DNA of 64,000 bases, from the NCBI GenBank assembly GCA_031761405.1, contig JASEVX010000035.1, positions 1,687,084-1,751,083 of the forward strand, read 5' to 3'. A program made the position numbers and the translations under genes. Shown in pieces: positions 1 through 10,369 of the stretch. The stretch's first letter is position 1. Each line of letters begins with the position of its first letter. This stretch comes from Serripes groenlandicus (taxonomy: Eukaryota > Mollusca > Bivalvia > Cardiida > Cardiidae). A model generated the notes under the pieces. It saw only the letters and a list, made by a program, of their open reading frames with translations, had not been told where the DNA came from and made no database searches.

Positions 1-460
1 GGCTGGGCTCGTTCATTTAAGGCGACTCTTGATAACATTGGGAGAAGGGGATGTCACAGTTAATAATTTAAGCGGCCGAATCAATACCGTATCATGTTCT
101 ACCAGTTAACCTGATGTATTGGTAATTTATAATTGGTTGATATATGTACATGTCCTTTATTGAATACTTCTCATTTCGTTTCGGTGAAGTTTTCTATTGT
201 CGGTCTCATAGTCATTTGCAGAATAGAATCCACCATACCTCTTCGGTTGGAACAGGATGCATGCACAACGTTTATATGGGTTTGTGAATCGTCATGATCA
301 CAGACCGTGCATGGTATGTGAATCTGACAGCTTGAGGGGACAGTTGAATTCACATAGCGGTATACATGTGCAACTGTATTATATTCGTATTTCTATGCAT
401 ATACCTTTGTAAATAATTCATCTTCATTACATTGAGGAAATAAAGATTTAAATATAAAAT
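1..460. other. Intergenic, nothing recognised
   Basis: AT-rich sequence with no repeat, splice-like coding segment or RNA gene that I can recognise. The 60-codon minus-strand frame at 171-353 has no domain character. Confidence 0.5.
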
Positions 461-655
461 CCCCGGTCGTTTCATACCAACGACTTTAAAAATGGCTGCC
501 CTCCGTAAGGCTCAGGGTTTCGGGGTTTGCGTTACGACTGACTGGCTGGTGTCAGAAAAATGAACCAGTAGTACTTGTTACTTACCCGATAAACGCAGAG
601 ATATAAATGAACACTTATTGAAAGTGGCTTAAAACCCCATACAATCAATCAATCA
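461..655 (+). mobile_element. SINE family 1, 5'-truncated
   Basis: Plus-oriented copy lacking the tRNA-like head. It holds the family core (GACTGGCTGGTGTCAG, then CCAGTAGTAC and GTTACTTACC) and ends in an AATCAATCAATC tail at 641-655. The same core in reverse complement lies at 2589-2840, 18658-18912, 36029-36250 and 38957-39207. Confidence 0.75.
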
Positions 656-795
656 TTTGTATCAGTGATTCCAGACTTTTTTTTCGATAGTTCGTTTTTC
701 AGGAAACCGACTGAGAAAAGGCCCAGGTCTTTAATATCAAACTTTTCATGGCTTACAATTCCAATTTTACAGCACAGACAATCAATCAATCAACT
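656..795 (+). repeat. Dispersed repeat, copy 1 of 2
   Basis: Shares an ordered series of blocks with 2201-2317: TTGTATCAGT, ACTGAGA, GCCCAG, TATCAAAC and TGGCTT, then ACAGACAAT or CAGACAAT. It follows the SINE tail directly, so it may be part of a longer unit. Confidence 0.5.
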
Positions 796-1049
796 GTGTC
801 TCTTTAACTGCCGGTCCGCTAGACTGTGAATATTTGATTGTCACTCGAGCCCGTTGAAACTCAAATAAGAGTAGTAACTTACGGAATAGTTGCAATATTT
901 AAATACCTGCTTGCAATTGTTATTAGTTTTTCTTCGATTTGTTTGCTAAAGTATGATTACCAATAGTATTTAGTTGTACACTGTTTTGAATAATTCATTC
1001 AGTGGTCTAAAATATAAGCAAAACAAAGTCACACAAAAAGGGGTTATTT

Positions 1050-1891
1050 AATTAAATAACTACGGAATTCCGTTATGGCCATCGCCTGTGAATGTGATGA
1101 TCTGAAACGCGATACTCGAAATCACGAAACTGCGATAACGAAAACGCGACATTACGATGATGATAACGCGACAGTACGATAACGAAAACGCGATAATACG
1201 ATAGTACGAGGATGATAATGCGATATACTATCGTGTTTTCACCATCGTGATACCGCGTTTTCGTCATCATAGTATCGTCTTGTCGCGTTATCATTATCGT
1301 ACTGTCGCGTTATCATCATTGGACTGTCGTGTTATCATCATCGCACAATCGTCTTCCGGTGCACATGTGCATGCCCAAAAAATAGAAGATCTTCAAGTAC
1401 AGCAGTACAAATGGACGAGTTTATAAAAACTCATTTTGAGAGATTATGCCTACAAAGACTTGTGTTATTGAAATCGGATATGGAGGTAGACATTGTTTCA
1501 CATGGAGGGGAAATTATTATATACGCATGCGCACCGCAAGGCGATAGTGCGATGATGATAACGCAACAGTACGATGATGATAACGCGACAGTACGATAAT
1601 GATAACGCAACAGTACACGATAGTACGATGATGATAATGCGACAGTACGATACTACGATAACGAAAACGCGTTATCACGATATTACGATGGTGAAAACAC
1701 GATAGTATATCGCATTATCATCATCGTACTGTCGTATTATCGCGTTTTCGTTATCGTACTGTCGCGTTATCATCATCGTTCTGTCGCGTTTTCGTTATCG
1801 TAGTTTCGTGATAACGCGTTTTCATCTATTGCGTTTCAGATCAACACATTCACAGGAGATGGCCCTAACGGAATTCCGTAGTTATTTAATT
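1050..1891. mobile_element. Foldback DNA element with 61-bp perfect-edge TIRs
   Basis: The first 61 bases (1050-1110) match the reverse complement of the last 61 (1831-1891) with three mismatches by eye; the edge reads AATTAAATAACTACGGAATT. Inside, both arms are built from short palindromic units such as GATAACGCGACAGTACGATG, and the two ~320-bp arms are reverse complements of each other. A short unique spacer lies at about 1375-1540. The flanks read TTAT on the left and CGCT on the right, so a target duplication beyond a possible TA is not resolved. No transposase frame is present; the frames inside are by-products of the repeats. Confidence 0.8.
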
Positions 1892-2200
1892 CGCTGTTCG
1901 CAGTCGTACACACCAACGGCGAAAATGTCTGGTTGAAAGCCTTCACCGAACTGAATCGACCCTCACCGTCTACGTGTAGGCATGCTGCAGCACAAAATAG
2001 TCCTGCAATATATACAAATAAATGCACATAAATGATACAGGATTGTTAAAGCTGAAAGCAGATACAGAATATTATATTTCTCTGACTTCTCATATCAATG
2101 GAATAGTGCAGGAGAACTGCTACTTCAACATTTCAAAAGGTCCTATTTTAGAGTTGTGTGACCCGGAACCAATTCCGGAGGGGTGTTACACCTAGTGCCT

Positions 2201-2317
2201 CATTTGTATCAGTTATTTCAGACGGCTTTACTGATAGATTGACTGAGACAATGCCCAGTCTCTACTATCAAACCTTTCCTGGTTGGCTTGAAATAACAAG
2301 AATACAACTCAGACAAT
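2201..2317 (+). repeat. Dispersed repeat, copy 2 of 2
   Basis: Counterpart of the repeat at 656-795 in the same orientation. Here there is no adjacent SINE, which argues that the two repeats are separate units. Confidence 0.5.
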
Positions 2318-2588
2318 AGTGAGTGCTGTCATCATCATATTAAGAACTATTAGTCATTGTGTCAAGGGAACCTTAAAACGTTTCTGGAGAAAAGTGCTTA
2401 ATTATGTTCAATTTCCGATTATATTTACTTTTGTCTTGTATTTCCCTTTTCTTGACACGGACCAGTAATATGGGAGGTATACAAATCAAATATCACGAGA
2501 TCAATTAATCACAATTGTATATACTTGTTTATAACGCAAACGATACTATTTTAACAGATATTCGTGTATGAAATGTGTAAGTTTGTTT
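2318..2588. other. Intergenic, nothing recognised
   Basis: AT-rich, no repeat match or coding signal seen. Confidence 0.4.
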
Positions 2589-2840
2589 GGTGTTTTATGC
2601 CTCTTTCAACACTATTTCAGTTATATTACGGCGTTTTCCAGGTAAGTTACCAGTACTACTGGTCCATTTACCCTGACACCAGCCAGTCAGGCGTGATGCT
2701 AACCATGCCAACATAAACGCAAAGGAAAGCAGCCATTACTAACATCTTTAAAGCTTTTGCTATTATCCGTTGGGGGATCGAACCCGCGACCTCCCGATAC
2801 CGAGATACACACGCTCTACCAAGACACCACAGAGGCGGTC
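2589..2840 (-). mobile_element. SINE family 1, near full length
   Basis: Minus-strand copy. Reading the plus strand, it starts with the 3' part (TTTTATGCCTCTTTCAACAC), then the core with CCAGTACTACTGGTCC, and ends in a tRNA-like head at about 2765-2838. The head contains GGATCGAACCC, the reverse complement of a pol III B box, and a CTCTACC A-box-like stretch. The internal pol III promoter and tRNA descent follow from family knowledge. It is not a tRNA gene, because it does not fold into an intact cloverleaf with an acceptor stem that I can see. Confidence 0.8.
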
Positions 2841-4118
2841 ACGTGTTGCTATTAACTCTTAAACAATGATTAAAGGATTGACTGTTTTGTTTTCACAAAA
2901 ATAAATCAAAGCTGCTCCTTCTCGCGAAGGAGTATCTAAACATACAAAGTTTCGATTGCCCTCTATAAATATAAATAGCGTAGTTTGATTTATTGCATGA
3001 TGCTTTTAGCCGTCGTCTTGTCTCTGTTATATGTTCGGGCCCTTTCCTGTTACAGACGACATTTGGCGAAAATGCTGCAAACTTTATTTTGAAAACAGTC
3101 TGCAAAGCGTAAACATAAATCCTTTCAACTTTACAGTTTCTTTTCTGTGTCGGAATATTCCTGCAACTGTTTCCCACATCAACATTTTCTCCTATAGATG
3201 TTTTCAAAGCAGACCATTCTGTTTGTTTTTGTTTCCAAGCACATGGAGTTCAAGTGTATATTCTTTCCTTCAAATTGTGCTTATTTTGTCTTCATTATAT
3301 ACAGACAAGTTTTGGAGGTAAGGTTGCGCAGTAAGTTACGAATAACCTACAGTAATCTTATTTAAAATGAATACCTGGCATTCAGTGACTCAGATAAGAA
3401 CAGAACAGAACATTATTTATTTATTTCGACTTTTACATACAGTGTAGTACATCGTCATACAACCATATACAAAATACGAAAAATAAAATACATCACATAC
3501 AATCATGAAAGGAACATTCGGATGCGAACAGTCTATAGGTCTGTGAAGCCGTGTGACTTTTGTTTGGTATTTGACCATTACAGCATCGTTCTAGCTAAAA
3601 CATACTTCTACATACATTCTACGCACACATATGCCCTTGTTGACGTCGCCGCCGCAACAGTGTGTCCAACAAATCTGCTTTTGTCTCAAAGTTTTCAAAT
3701 TTATTCAATATGAGTACTTTCATTTATACAGAGTTTCCATGAATTTGCCTGCATGCATTCAAAAACGTCTGCTGCAGATGTGTTGTATGTGGGAAAGAGT
3801 TAAGCTTGAAGCACCTACAGGTAGCCATGCATATGACTAAACTTAATAATCAAAGACAACCCTTATATTTTCCTATACATATCTAACAACTTCGGAAACT
3901 TCTTTCAGTGTAATATTCCTTTATATTATATACTGAATAATAAAATATAGAGATTTCCCAACTTGAGAAAACCTATAACATGCTTTTTGTCTACTGAGCA
4001 ATATCGCCTAGTGTGCGATATAGCTCACTAGCCGGATTTTCGGAACTACTTTTTTAAAATCTCTTTTAAACACTTTTAAGCTCCGTTTTCACTACTTAAC
4101 ACGTTATTTCCAAATAAT
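2841..4118. other. Intergenic with faint repeat remnants
   Basis: No gene. At about 3395-3450 there is an AGAACAGAACAGAACATTAT stretch that may be the 3' end of an old retroelement. At about 3660-3806 a partial relative of MITE family B occurs (GTCTGCTGCAG followed by GTGGGAAAGAGTTAA). Overlapping frames at 2893-3321 on both strands show no domain. Confidence 0.4.
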
Positions 4119-4160
4119 CCACAATTGCACATTTAAATCCACAATTGCACATTTAAATCC
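4119..4160. repeat. 20-bp direct tandem repeat, two units
   Basis: CCACAATTGCACATTTAAAT occurs twice head to tail. Confidence 0.8.
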
Positions 4161-4213
4161 GCAAATAAGAGCGACATGACACAAGTTTATTTCAATCAAT
4201 GTACACATTGTCG

Positions 4214-4256
4214 GTGACGTCACGTATATATATATATATATATATAGTGACGTCAC
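4214..4256. repeat. Palindrome: two GTGACGTCAC boxes around (TA)n
   Basis: GTGACGTCAC at 4214-4223 and again at 4247-4256 flank about 20 bp of alternating TA. Each box is itself a palindrome and contains the CREB/ATF core TGACGTCA. A regulatory role is not shown, since no gene is nearby. Confidence 0.75.
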
Positions 4257-4335
4257 TGCAAAACTGGCAGATTACGTCATTCAGATCGCTCCACTTCTGA
4301 GCTAAAAATAAATTATCGCCAAGTATATAATATAT

Positions 4336-4498
4336 AGTTTAATAAACATTGTTTTCATGATTTGGGAATTAAATCCCTCGTGAAAGAGATTCTTGCATAT
4401 AAAAACTCGTGCGCTATGGCGCACTCGTTTTTATATCGCAAGAATCTCTTCCACTTGGGATTTAAATCCCGTATCATGAAAACAATGTTAATTAAACT
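4336..4498. mobile_element. 163-bp hairpin element
   Basis: Arms of roughly 75-80 bases are nearly perfect reverse complements and meet at GCGCTATGGCGC (4411-4422). Shared blocks include ACATTGTTTTCATGAT and AGAGATTCTTGC. No reading frame of its own; best read as a MITE-like foldback. Confidence 0.75.
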
Positions 4499-5389
4499 CT
4501 ATAAATTGTATGCCAGTCTCTCTGATATTGTAGAGAACATTTTATTGTTCAGCAGAGGACCCAGAGGACATAGCACAGGTTTATGTAAACATTGTTTTAC
4601 TAATTGTATCACAATGCATTTAAATAGCATTGACATATTTTTATCACATTTCACATGCCCTCATGTTTTATGTTCTTAAATTGTTAAAAGAAAATAAACC
4701 AATTGGCAAAAATGGTCGTCTGGTGTATAAACTTCTGGCGGGCATTCATATTGCACTCTTTCCTTCTAAAAAATAAATATTTCTCCACATTATCTTGGTT
4801 ATAAACACTTCTTCACGGGACTATAATTATATACATGTATTGACAATGTATGTTTTTAATGTTACTCCTCATGCTGGGCAATATCTGTCCCTGAATGAAA
4901 TTATGATACTGTTCTGTTCTGTTCTATCGAAGTGATGCCCCTTCTCCGATAACCGGTGCCCGTGTGCTTCTGTTTCTCTTTTGAAAGTAAAGCACCAATG
5001 ACCTTAACATCGAAAACCTTGACACCAATGACCTTGACTTTAATGACCTTGACATCAATGACCCAATCTCAGCAATGCATCCGTGAAGTATATTTTAAAT
5101 TGATCAATCTGATCGGAAACGTACGTCTGAAGCTAGCTTATCCACCAATTAATCCGACAGTCCTTTCGCCTGAAGAACAGCGTCACCAATAGCTTAGAAA
5201 AGTTGTCATCGTCACATTAGCAAACATCAGGGATAAAATAACTGTAACATCGGATCATTTACAAGTGCACTTTTGACAGAAAATATTATAACTACTATGG
5301 TACAGTGAAAAGGTGCGCATTCGGAGCAGTTTCTAATTTTTCCGTCACGTTTTAAACATTGCTTTTATAGACATTGGTCAAACATTGGC
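4499..5389. other. Intergenic with a short CAATGACCTTGAC repeat
   Basis: No gene. At about 4995-5070 a degenerate 15-18-bp motif CAATGACCTTGACA recurs four times; it gives a short threonine-rich frame that I regard as accidental. Confidence 0.45.
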
Positions 5390-5490
5390 TTAACCCATTC
5401 GCTGCCAAATGCAATTGAAAGCCTTTTGCAAACAATGAATTTCAAGGTGAGACATCATATAACGAGTTGTCTCTATTGAACCCTGCATCG
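5390..5490. mobile_element. MITE family A fragment
   Basis: Begins TTAACCCATTCGCTGCCAAA and continues with the interior signature GCAAACAATG and GTGAGACA ... ACGAGTTGTCTC. The far terminus is missing. Complete copies are at 39512-39724, 48724-48937 and 48985-49197. Confidence 0.6.
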
Positions 5491-6856
5491 TTAAACACCA
5501 ATAAGTCGAAGTTTAACGTAGTATATATGTTGTTTTATGTCTCTGTACCATTAAACATATTGGACATACATTTTTCTATATCATAAAAGGCTATTATGGC
5601 TTCATTTCTTGGCGAATAGCATAACGATTTATGACAAATAACACTTATCGGCCGAACTTAGAAGTTAGATACAGAAGCGTTGTGACTTGATTGAAATGCT
5701 GTTGAAAACGTGTGTAATAGTGTACCAAAGATACACACTCAAGAAGACACTGTAACTTTCAGAAATAGAAATATCGGTTTGTTATAACTAATTCTAGGAA
5801 TATTTGAATAAATAACTACGTAATTGTTTGAGAAAGACAATTTACGTGATCTTTGATTGATGGGTTATAGCTTCAAATCGATATTTATCTTTCTATTTCA
5901 AACACTTAGCGTCTTTGAGAGGGGAAATTCATTCTAAACCAGTTTGAGCATGCCTTATTTGCACTGATTATGGAAATATATATTATTCGATGTCTGGTTC
6001 CTGTGTCAATCAGTTCGGATGGTTCCTCAAGTTGACTATGCGCGTGTGGGAGTTAAATATATTTACCCCTGGGTCTCATTCTCTAACGAAACGCACATTT
6101 TTCGGCGCAAAACTGGCAGATTGTCATGCGCAGTTCCAACACGACGGATTAAACTTACGTATTTGACTCAAATACGGTACTAAATACTAGTATGGTAATA
6201 GTACGTCACTGAAAAATGATGTGACGTCATTGACATATATGAATTAACGTCATTCAAAAAGACGTACATGGGCGTGATTCACACGCCAATTACACATTTT
6301 ATTATATATATGTAAATGGGGTTATTTCGTTATGTAGAATATAAAAAAGTGTATATTTGTTCTCGATGTAGTCTTAAAAATTATTTAAATTAAATAAAAA
6401 GAGCGCGAGAAAGTCGATAAAGAGGCATTTTGAATGATTATTTAATCCAGAGGTATGTGAGTTGGTATAGACATGCATATTGTTCATACGAACAGGTGAA
6501 CCAAGTTTTATCTGTTGAAATATTGAGCAGTTTCTTTTTTTTTTTGGCCTGGGGCTTCCGCCCCTGGTCCTAGTAGTAATACCATTTTATTCGGAGTTTC
6601 CAGCCTGCCAATGGCTGTTAGCACCAAACAACGCATGAGAAACTGCGCGAGAAAAATAGTTCATCATGGATTTAACAAAACTGCATTTAAAAGGTTAGGA
6701 TCTCCCCCATAAATATCATATTAATGTTGTTGGAACATCAGTGAAAAACTTAAGGCGTGAAGACTCCAATATAAGTTAGAAATTAATGCGCCGAGAGGTC
6801 AAATATGGACGCGAGGTAACATTATTAACATTCGCGAAAAGGAACGGAAAAACAGA
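5491..6856. other. Intergenic, nothing recognised
   Basis: AT-rich. A GGCCTGGGGCTTCCGCCCCTGG short palindromic patch lies near 6546-6570. No coding signal. Confidence 0.4.
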
Positions 6857-7047
6857 AAGAAATCACGTGAAGTATACAGTGGCGGATAAACCGGGTACGT
6901 AGGCCCCGTGCGTTTATGGTTAACAAAGGAAAAGCGTAGCAAATGTAGTGGCGGATTTAGCGAAGGCCCATAGGACCCGTGTCCGACTCCCACCACCCCA
7001 CGAAAGAAGTCACGTGAAATATACAGTGGCCGATTAACCGGGGGCCG
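6857..7047. repeat. Direct repeats of about 40 bp, 144 bp apart
   Basis: TCACGTGAAGTATACAGTGG at about 6863 recurs as TCACGTGAAATATACAGTGG at about 7009, each followed by a GATTAACCGGG-like stretch. A third GTGGCGGATTTAG block lies between them. Confidence 0.6.
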
Positions 7048-7079
7048 TAGTAAAATCCAAACTTCCAGCAGCCCCTAGG

Positions 7080-7165
7080 CCGTCAGCACGACGACGACAA
7101 CGACGACGCCAATGTTATTACAATAGCCCAACTTTCTTTCTTCGAAAACAGACGAGCTAATAAAA
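7080..7165 (-). repeat. Fragment of a molluscan dispersed repeat
   Basis: In reverse complement it reads TTAGCTCGTCTGTTTTCGAA, then GGGCTATTGTAATAACATTG and a CGTCGTCG run. I recall this arrangement as a common dispersed repeat in mollusc genomes; no second copy is in the window. Confidence 0.3.
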
Positions 7166-7599
7166 GTAAAATTACTTTGCAGTAGCGAGAAATAGGTTTG
7201 GTATTGTTTACTAGGGGCGTGGTCAAAGTGACATCCCTCGATTCAATTTTTACAACAAGATGTGAAATCTTTTTAAAATTTCGAATTAAATATACAATCT
7301 TAATCATGCGTGTAGCTTACTCTGGATAAAAACAAGCAATATAAATTAAAGAGCATCAAAGGACGCCGCGCATGATTTTGAAGCATGACTTAAAGGAAGC
7401 AGATGTAGTTCAGTACATTTAAATAACGTGTGAAAACAGACAGGATGTAAATATTTCGAACAAGAAGACCAAATGTCCCTTTATCATAACCAAAAAGGCC
7501 AAGATGTGCCTATATTGCTCACCTGGCTACCATAGCCTATAATAAAAGGTTACCATACAACATGAAGTTTCTTAATTTTTTACCAATACACGGTTTCAA

Positions 7600-7900
7600 A
7601 TCGATATCTCGAAATGTTCGAGAGAAAAAAAAAAATGAAGATATCGCAAATTTCTGAGATAACGAGAAAAAAAAATATCAAAAAAAATAATCGAGAAATC
7701 GAAATGAACTTTTCGAAAAAGAAAATTATATTTTTTTTCGATATCTCGAACTTTCCGATATCTCGAAATTTTCGGTATCTCAAACTTGTCGATATCTCGT
7801 ACTTGTCGATATCTCGAACTTTCCGATAAAGTTCGAGATATCAAGAAAAAAAAAATTAAAGATATCGAAAAGTTATTGGAAAATTCGAGATATCGAGAAG

Positions 7901-7946
<46 letters not shown>

Positions 7947-8160
7947 GAGATATCGGAAAGTTCGAGATATCGAAAGTTCGAGATATTGGAAAGTTCGAGA
8001 TATCGAAAGTTTCGAGATATCGATATGTTCGATTTGTCAATAAATGTTCAAGTTAAAAACATTCGTTTTATCAATGTATTCGAGATATCGATGTGTTCGA
8101 GTCATCGGTATGTTCGAGATATCGATATGTTCGAGTTATCAATATGTTCAAGTTATTTGA
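7600..8160. repeat. Palindromic CGATATCTCGAA array with A44 tract
   Basis: The left part (about 7735-7830) repeats CGATATCTCGAACTT and the right part (about 7830-8140) repeats its reverse complement AAGTTCGAGATATCG, so the block can fold back. A run of 44 A at 7901-7944 interrupts it. Frames within it are low-complexity and not genes. Confidence 0.75.
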
Positions 8161-8162
8161 CC

Positions 8163-9805
8163 AATAAGACATTCGTTTTTTGCGTGTACAATGACCTCAG
8201 ACAAATTTCGTACCTAAACCTCTTAATTTGCGAATGTCTAATCGAATGTCTAATGTCTAACTGATCAATTAGACATTCGTTTTTTTAATGTACATTGATC
8301 TCTGATGAATTTGGTACATAAATCTCTTAATTTGCGAATGTCTAATCGAATGTCTAATGTCTAATTGACCAATTAGACATTCGTATTTTTAATGTACATT
8401 GATCTCTGACGAATTTGGTACCTAAATCTCTTAATTTGCGAATGTCTAATCGAATGTCTAATGTCTAACTGACTAATTAGACATTCGTTTTTTGGATGTA
8501 CAATGACCTCCGACGAATTTCGTACTTAAATCTCGTAATTTGCGAAAGTCTAATATCTAACTGACCAATTAGACATTCGTTTTTTTAATGTACAATGACC
8601 TCCGACGAATTTGGGTTATAGATCTTGTAATTTGCGAATGTCTAATCGAATGTCTAATGTCTAACTGACCAATTAGACATTCGTTTTTTGAATGTACAAT
8701 GATCTCTGACGAATTTCGAACCTAAATATAGTAATTTGCGAATGTCTAATCGAATGTCTAATGTCTAACTGACCAATTAGACATTCGTTTTTTTAATGTA
8801 CAATGACCTCCGACGAATTTGGGTTATAGATCTTGTAATTTGCGAATGTCTAATCGAATGTCTAATGTCTAACTGACCAATTAGACATTCGTTTTTTGAA
8901 TGTACAATGATCTCTGACGAATTTCGAACCTAAGTATAGTAATTTGCGAATGTCTAATCGAATGTCTAATGTCTAACTGACCAATTAGACATTCGTTTTT
9001 TGCACGTACAATGACCTCCGACGAATTTGGTACCTAAATCTCTTAATTTGCGAATGTCTAATCGAATGTCTAATGTCTAACTGACCAATTAGACATTCGT
9101 TTTTTGAATGTAGAATGACCTTCGAGGAATTTGGTACCTAAATCTCTTAATTTGCGAATGTCTTATCGAATGTCTAATGTCTAACTGACCAATTAGACAT
9201 TCGTTTTTTAATGTACAATGACCTCCGACGAATTTGGGTTATAGATCTTGTAATTTGCGAATGTCTAATCGAATGTCTAATGTCTAACTGACCAATTAGA
9301 CATTCGTGTTTTGAATGTACAATGATCTCTGACGAATTTGGAACCTAAGTATAGTAATTTGCGAATGTCTAATCGAATGTCTTATGTCTAACTGACCAAT
9401 TAGACATTCGTTTGTTGCACGTACAATGACCTCCGACGAATTTGGTACCTAAATCTCTTAATTTGCGAATGTCTAATCGAATGTCTAATGTCTAACTGAC
9501 CAATTAGACATTCGTTTTTTGATTGTACGTTGACCTACGACGAATTTGGAACCTAAATATCGTAATTCGCGAATGTCTAATCGAATGTCTAATGTCTAAC
9601 TGACCAATTAGACATTCGTTTTTTGCATGTACAATGACCTCCGACGAATTTGGTACCTAAATCCCTTAATTTGCGAATGTCTAATCGAATGTCTAATGTC
9701 TAACTGACCAATTAGACATTCGTTTTTTGAATGTACAATGACCTCCGACGAATTTGGGTTATAGATCTTGTAATTTGCGAATGTCTAATTGAATGTCTAA
9801 TGTCG
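8163..9805 (+). repeat. 104-bp satellite, about 16 monomers
   Basis: The marker AATTAGACATTCG (first unit AATAAGACATTCG) starts monomers at 8163, 8267, 8371, 8475, 8567, 8671, 8775, 8879, 8983, 9087, 9191, 9294, 9398, 9502, 9606 and 9710. Spacing is 104 bp except one 92-bp unit (8475) and one 103-bp unit (9191). Each monomer opens with TTAGACATTCG and closes with CGAATGTCTAAT repeats, so monomers carry terminal inverted repeats. Diagnostic variants give a higher-order pattern (see findings). Confidence 0.92.
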
Positions 9806-9980
9806 AATTAGACATTCGATATGTAACATTTGCGATTTTTCTGAATGTCTAATTGAATGTCTAATGTCTAATTAGACATTCGATAACCAAAATTAGCGAA
9901 TGTCTAATCGAATGTCTAACGTCTAATTAGACATTCGAATATTTTTTTTGAATGTCTAATGTCTAACGTCTAATGCTCTG
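9806..9980. repeat. Satellite edge: compact palindromes
   Basis: Only the inverted-repeat part of the satellite persists, as CGAATGTCTAAT/ATTAGACATTCG palindromes at short spacing. This looks like a rearranged array end. Confidence 0.7.
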
Positions 9981-10028
9981 CCAACTTCACACACTTTTAT
10001 AAATAGGCAAAAACATCCGGCGAATTTT

Positions 10029-10165
10029 GGGCCCGTAAACTAAACAATTAAAAACGCGTAGCCTAGAAAGTTTGGGAAAGGTGAACTTTTTCTCTGAGCT
10101 TTGATGAATTGGGTCAGGGCCGTAAACCAAACAATCAAAAACAGCGTAGCCTAGACAGTTGGGGA
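10029..10165 (+). repeat. Direct tandem repeat, ~88-bp period, two units
   Basis: CCGTAAACTAAACAATTAAA and CGTAAACCAAACAATCAAAA are 88 bp apart, each followed by GCGTAGCCTAGA and AGTTTGGG or AGTTGGGG. Confidence 0.75.
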
Positions 10166-10369
10166 AAAGTTATTAAATTCAAATTAAATGTGTATAAGGT
10201 TTTGTAATAACGGTAGAAGACAAACGTATTTTGTATCTTGTTGTTTCTTAAATCAGTTAATACAATTTATTGATTCATAAAGGTTGTTTTTTTCAATCAA
10301 ACAACAGAGGTTTTTTTAACAATAATAACATTGGTTTCTCCCTTTTCGATTACGTCACCCCATGGTACA

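Noticed and set aside
3395..3520. Possible LINE 3' end (AGAACAGAACATTATTTATT)
   Set aside because: Only a short AT-rich similarity recalled from memory; no coding part or second copy to confirm it.
7901..7944. A44 as a retroposed gene tail
   Set aside because: It sits inside a palindromic array with the same array on both sides, so no retroposed body precedes it.
8163..9805. CRISPR-like array (regular repeats at 104 bp)
   Set aside because: The intervening sequences are variants of one monomer rather than unique spacers, and the context is a eukaryotic satellite.
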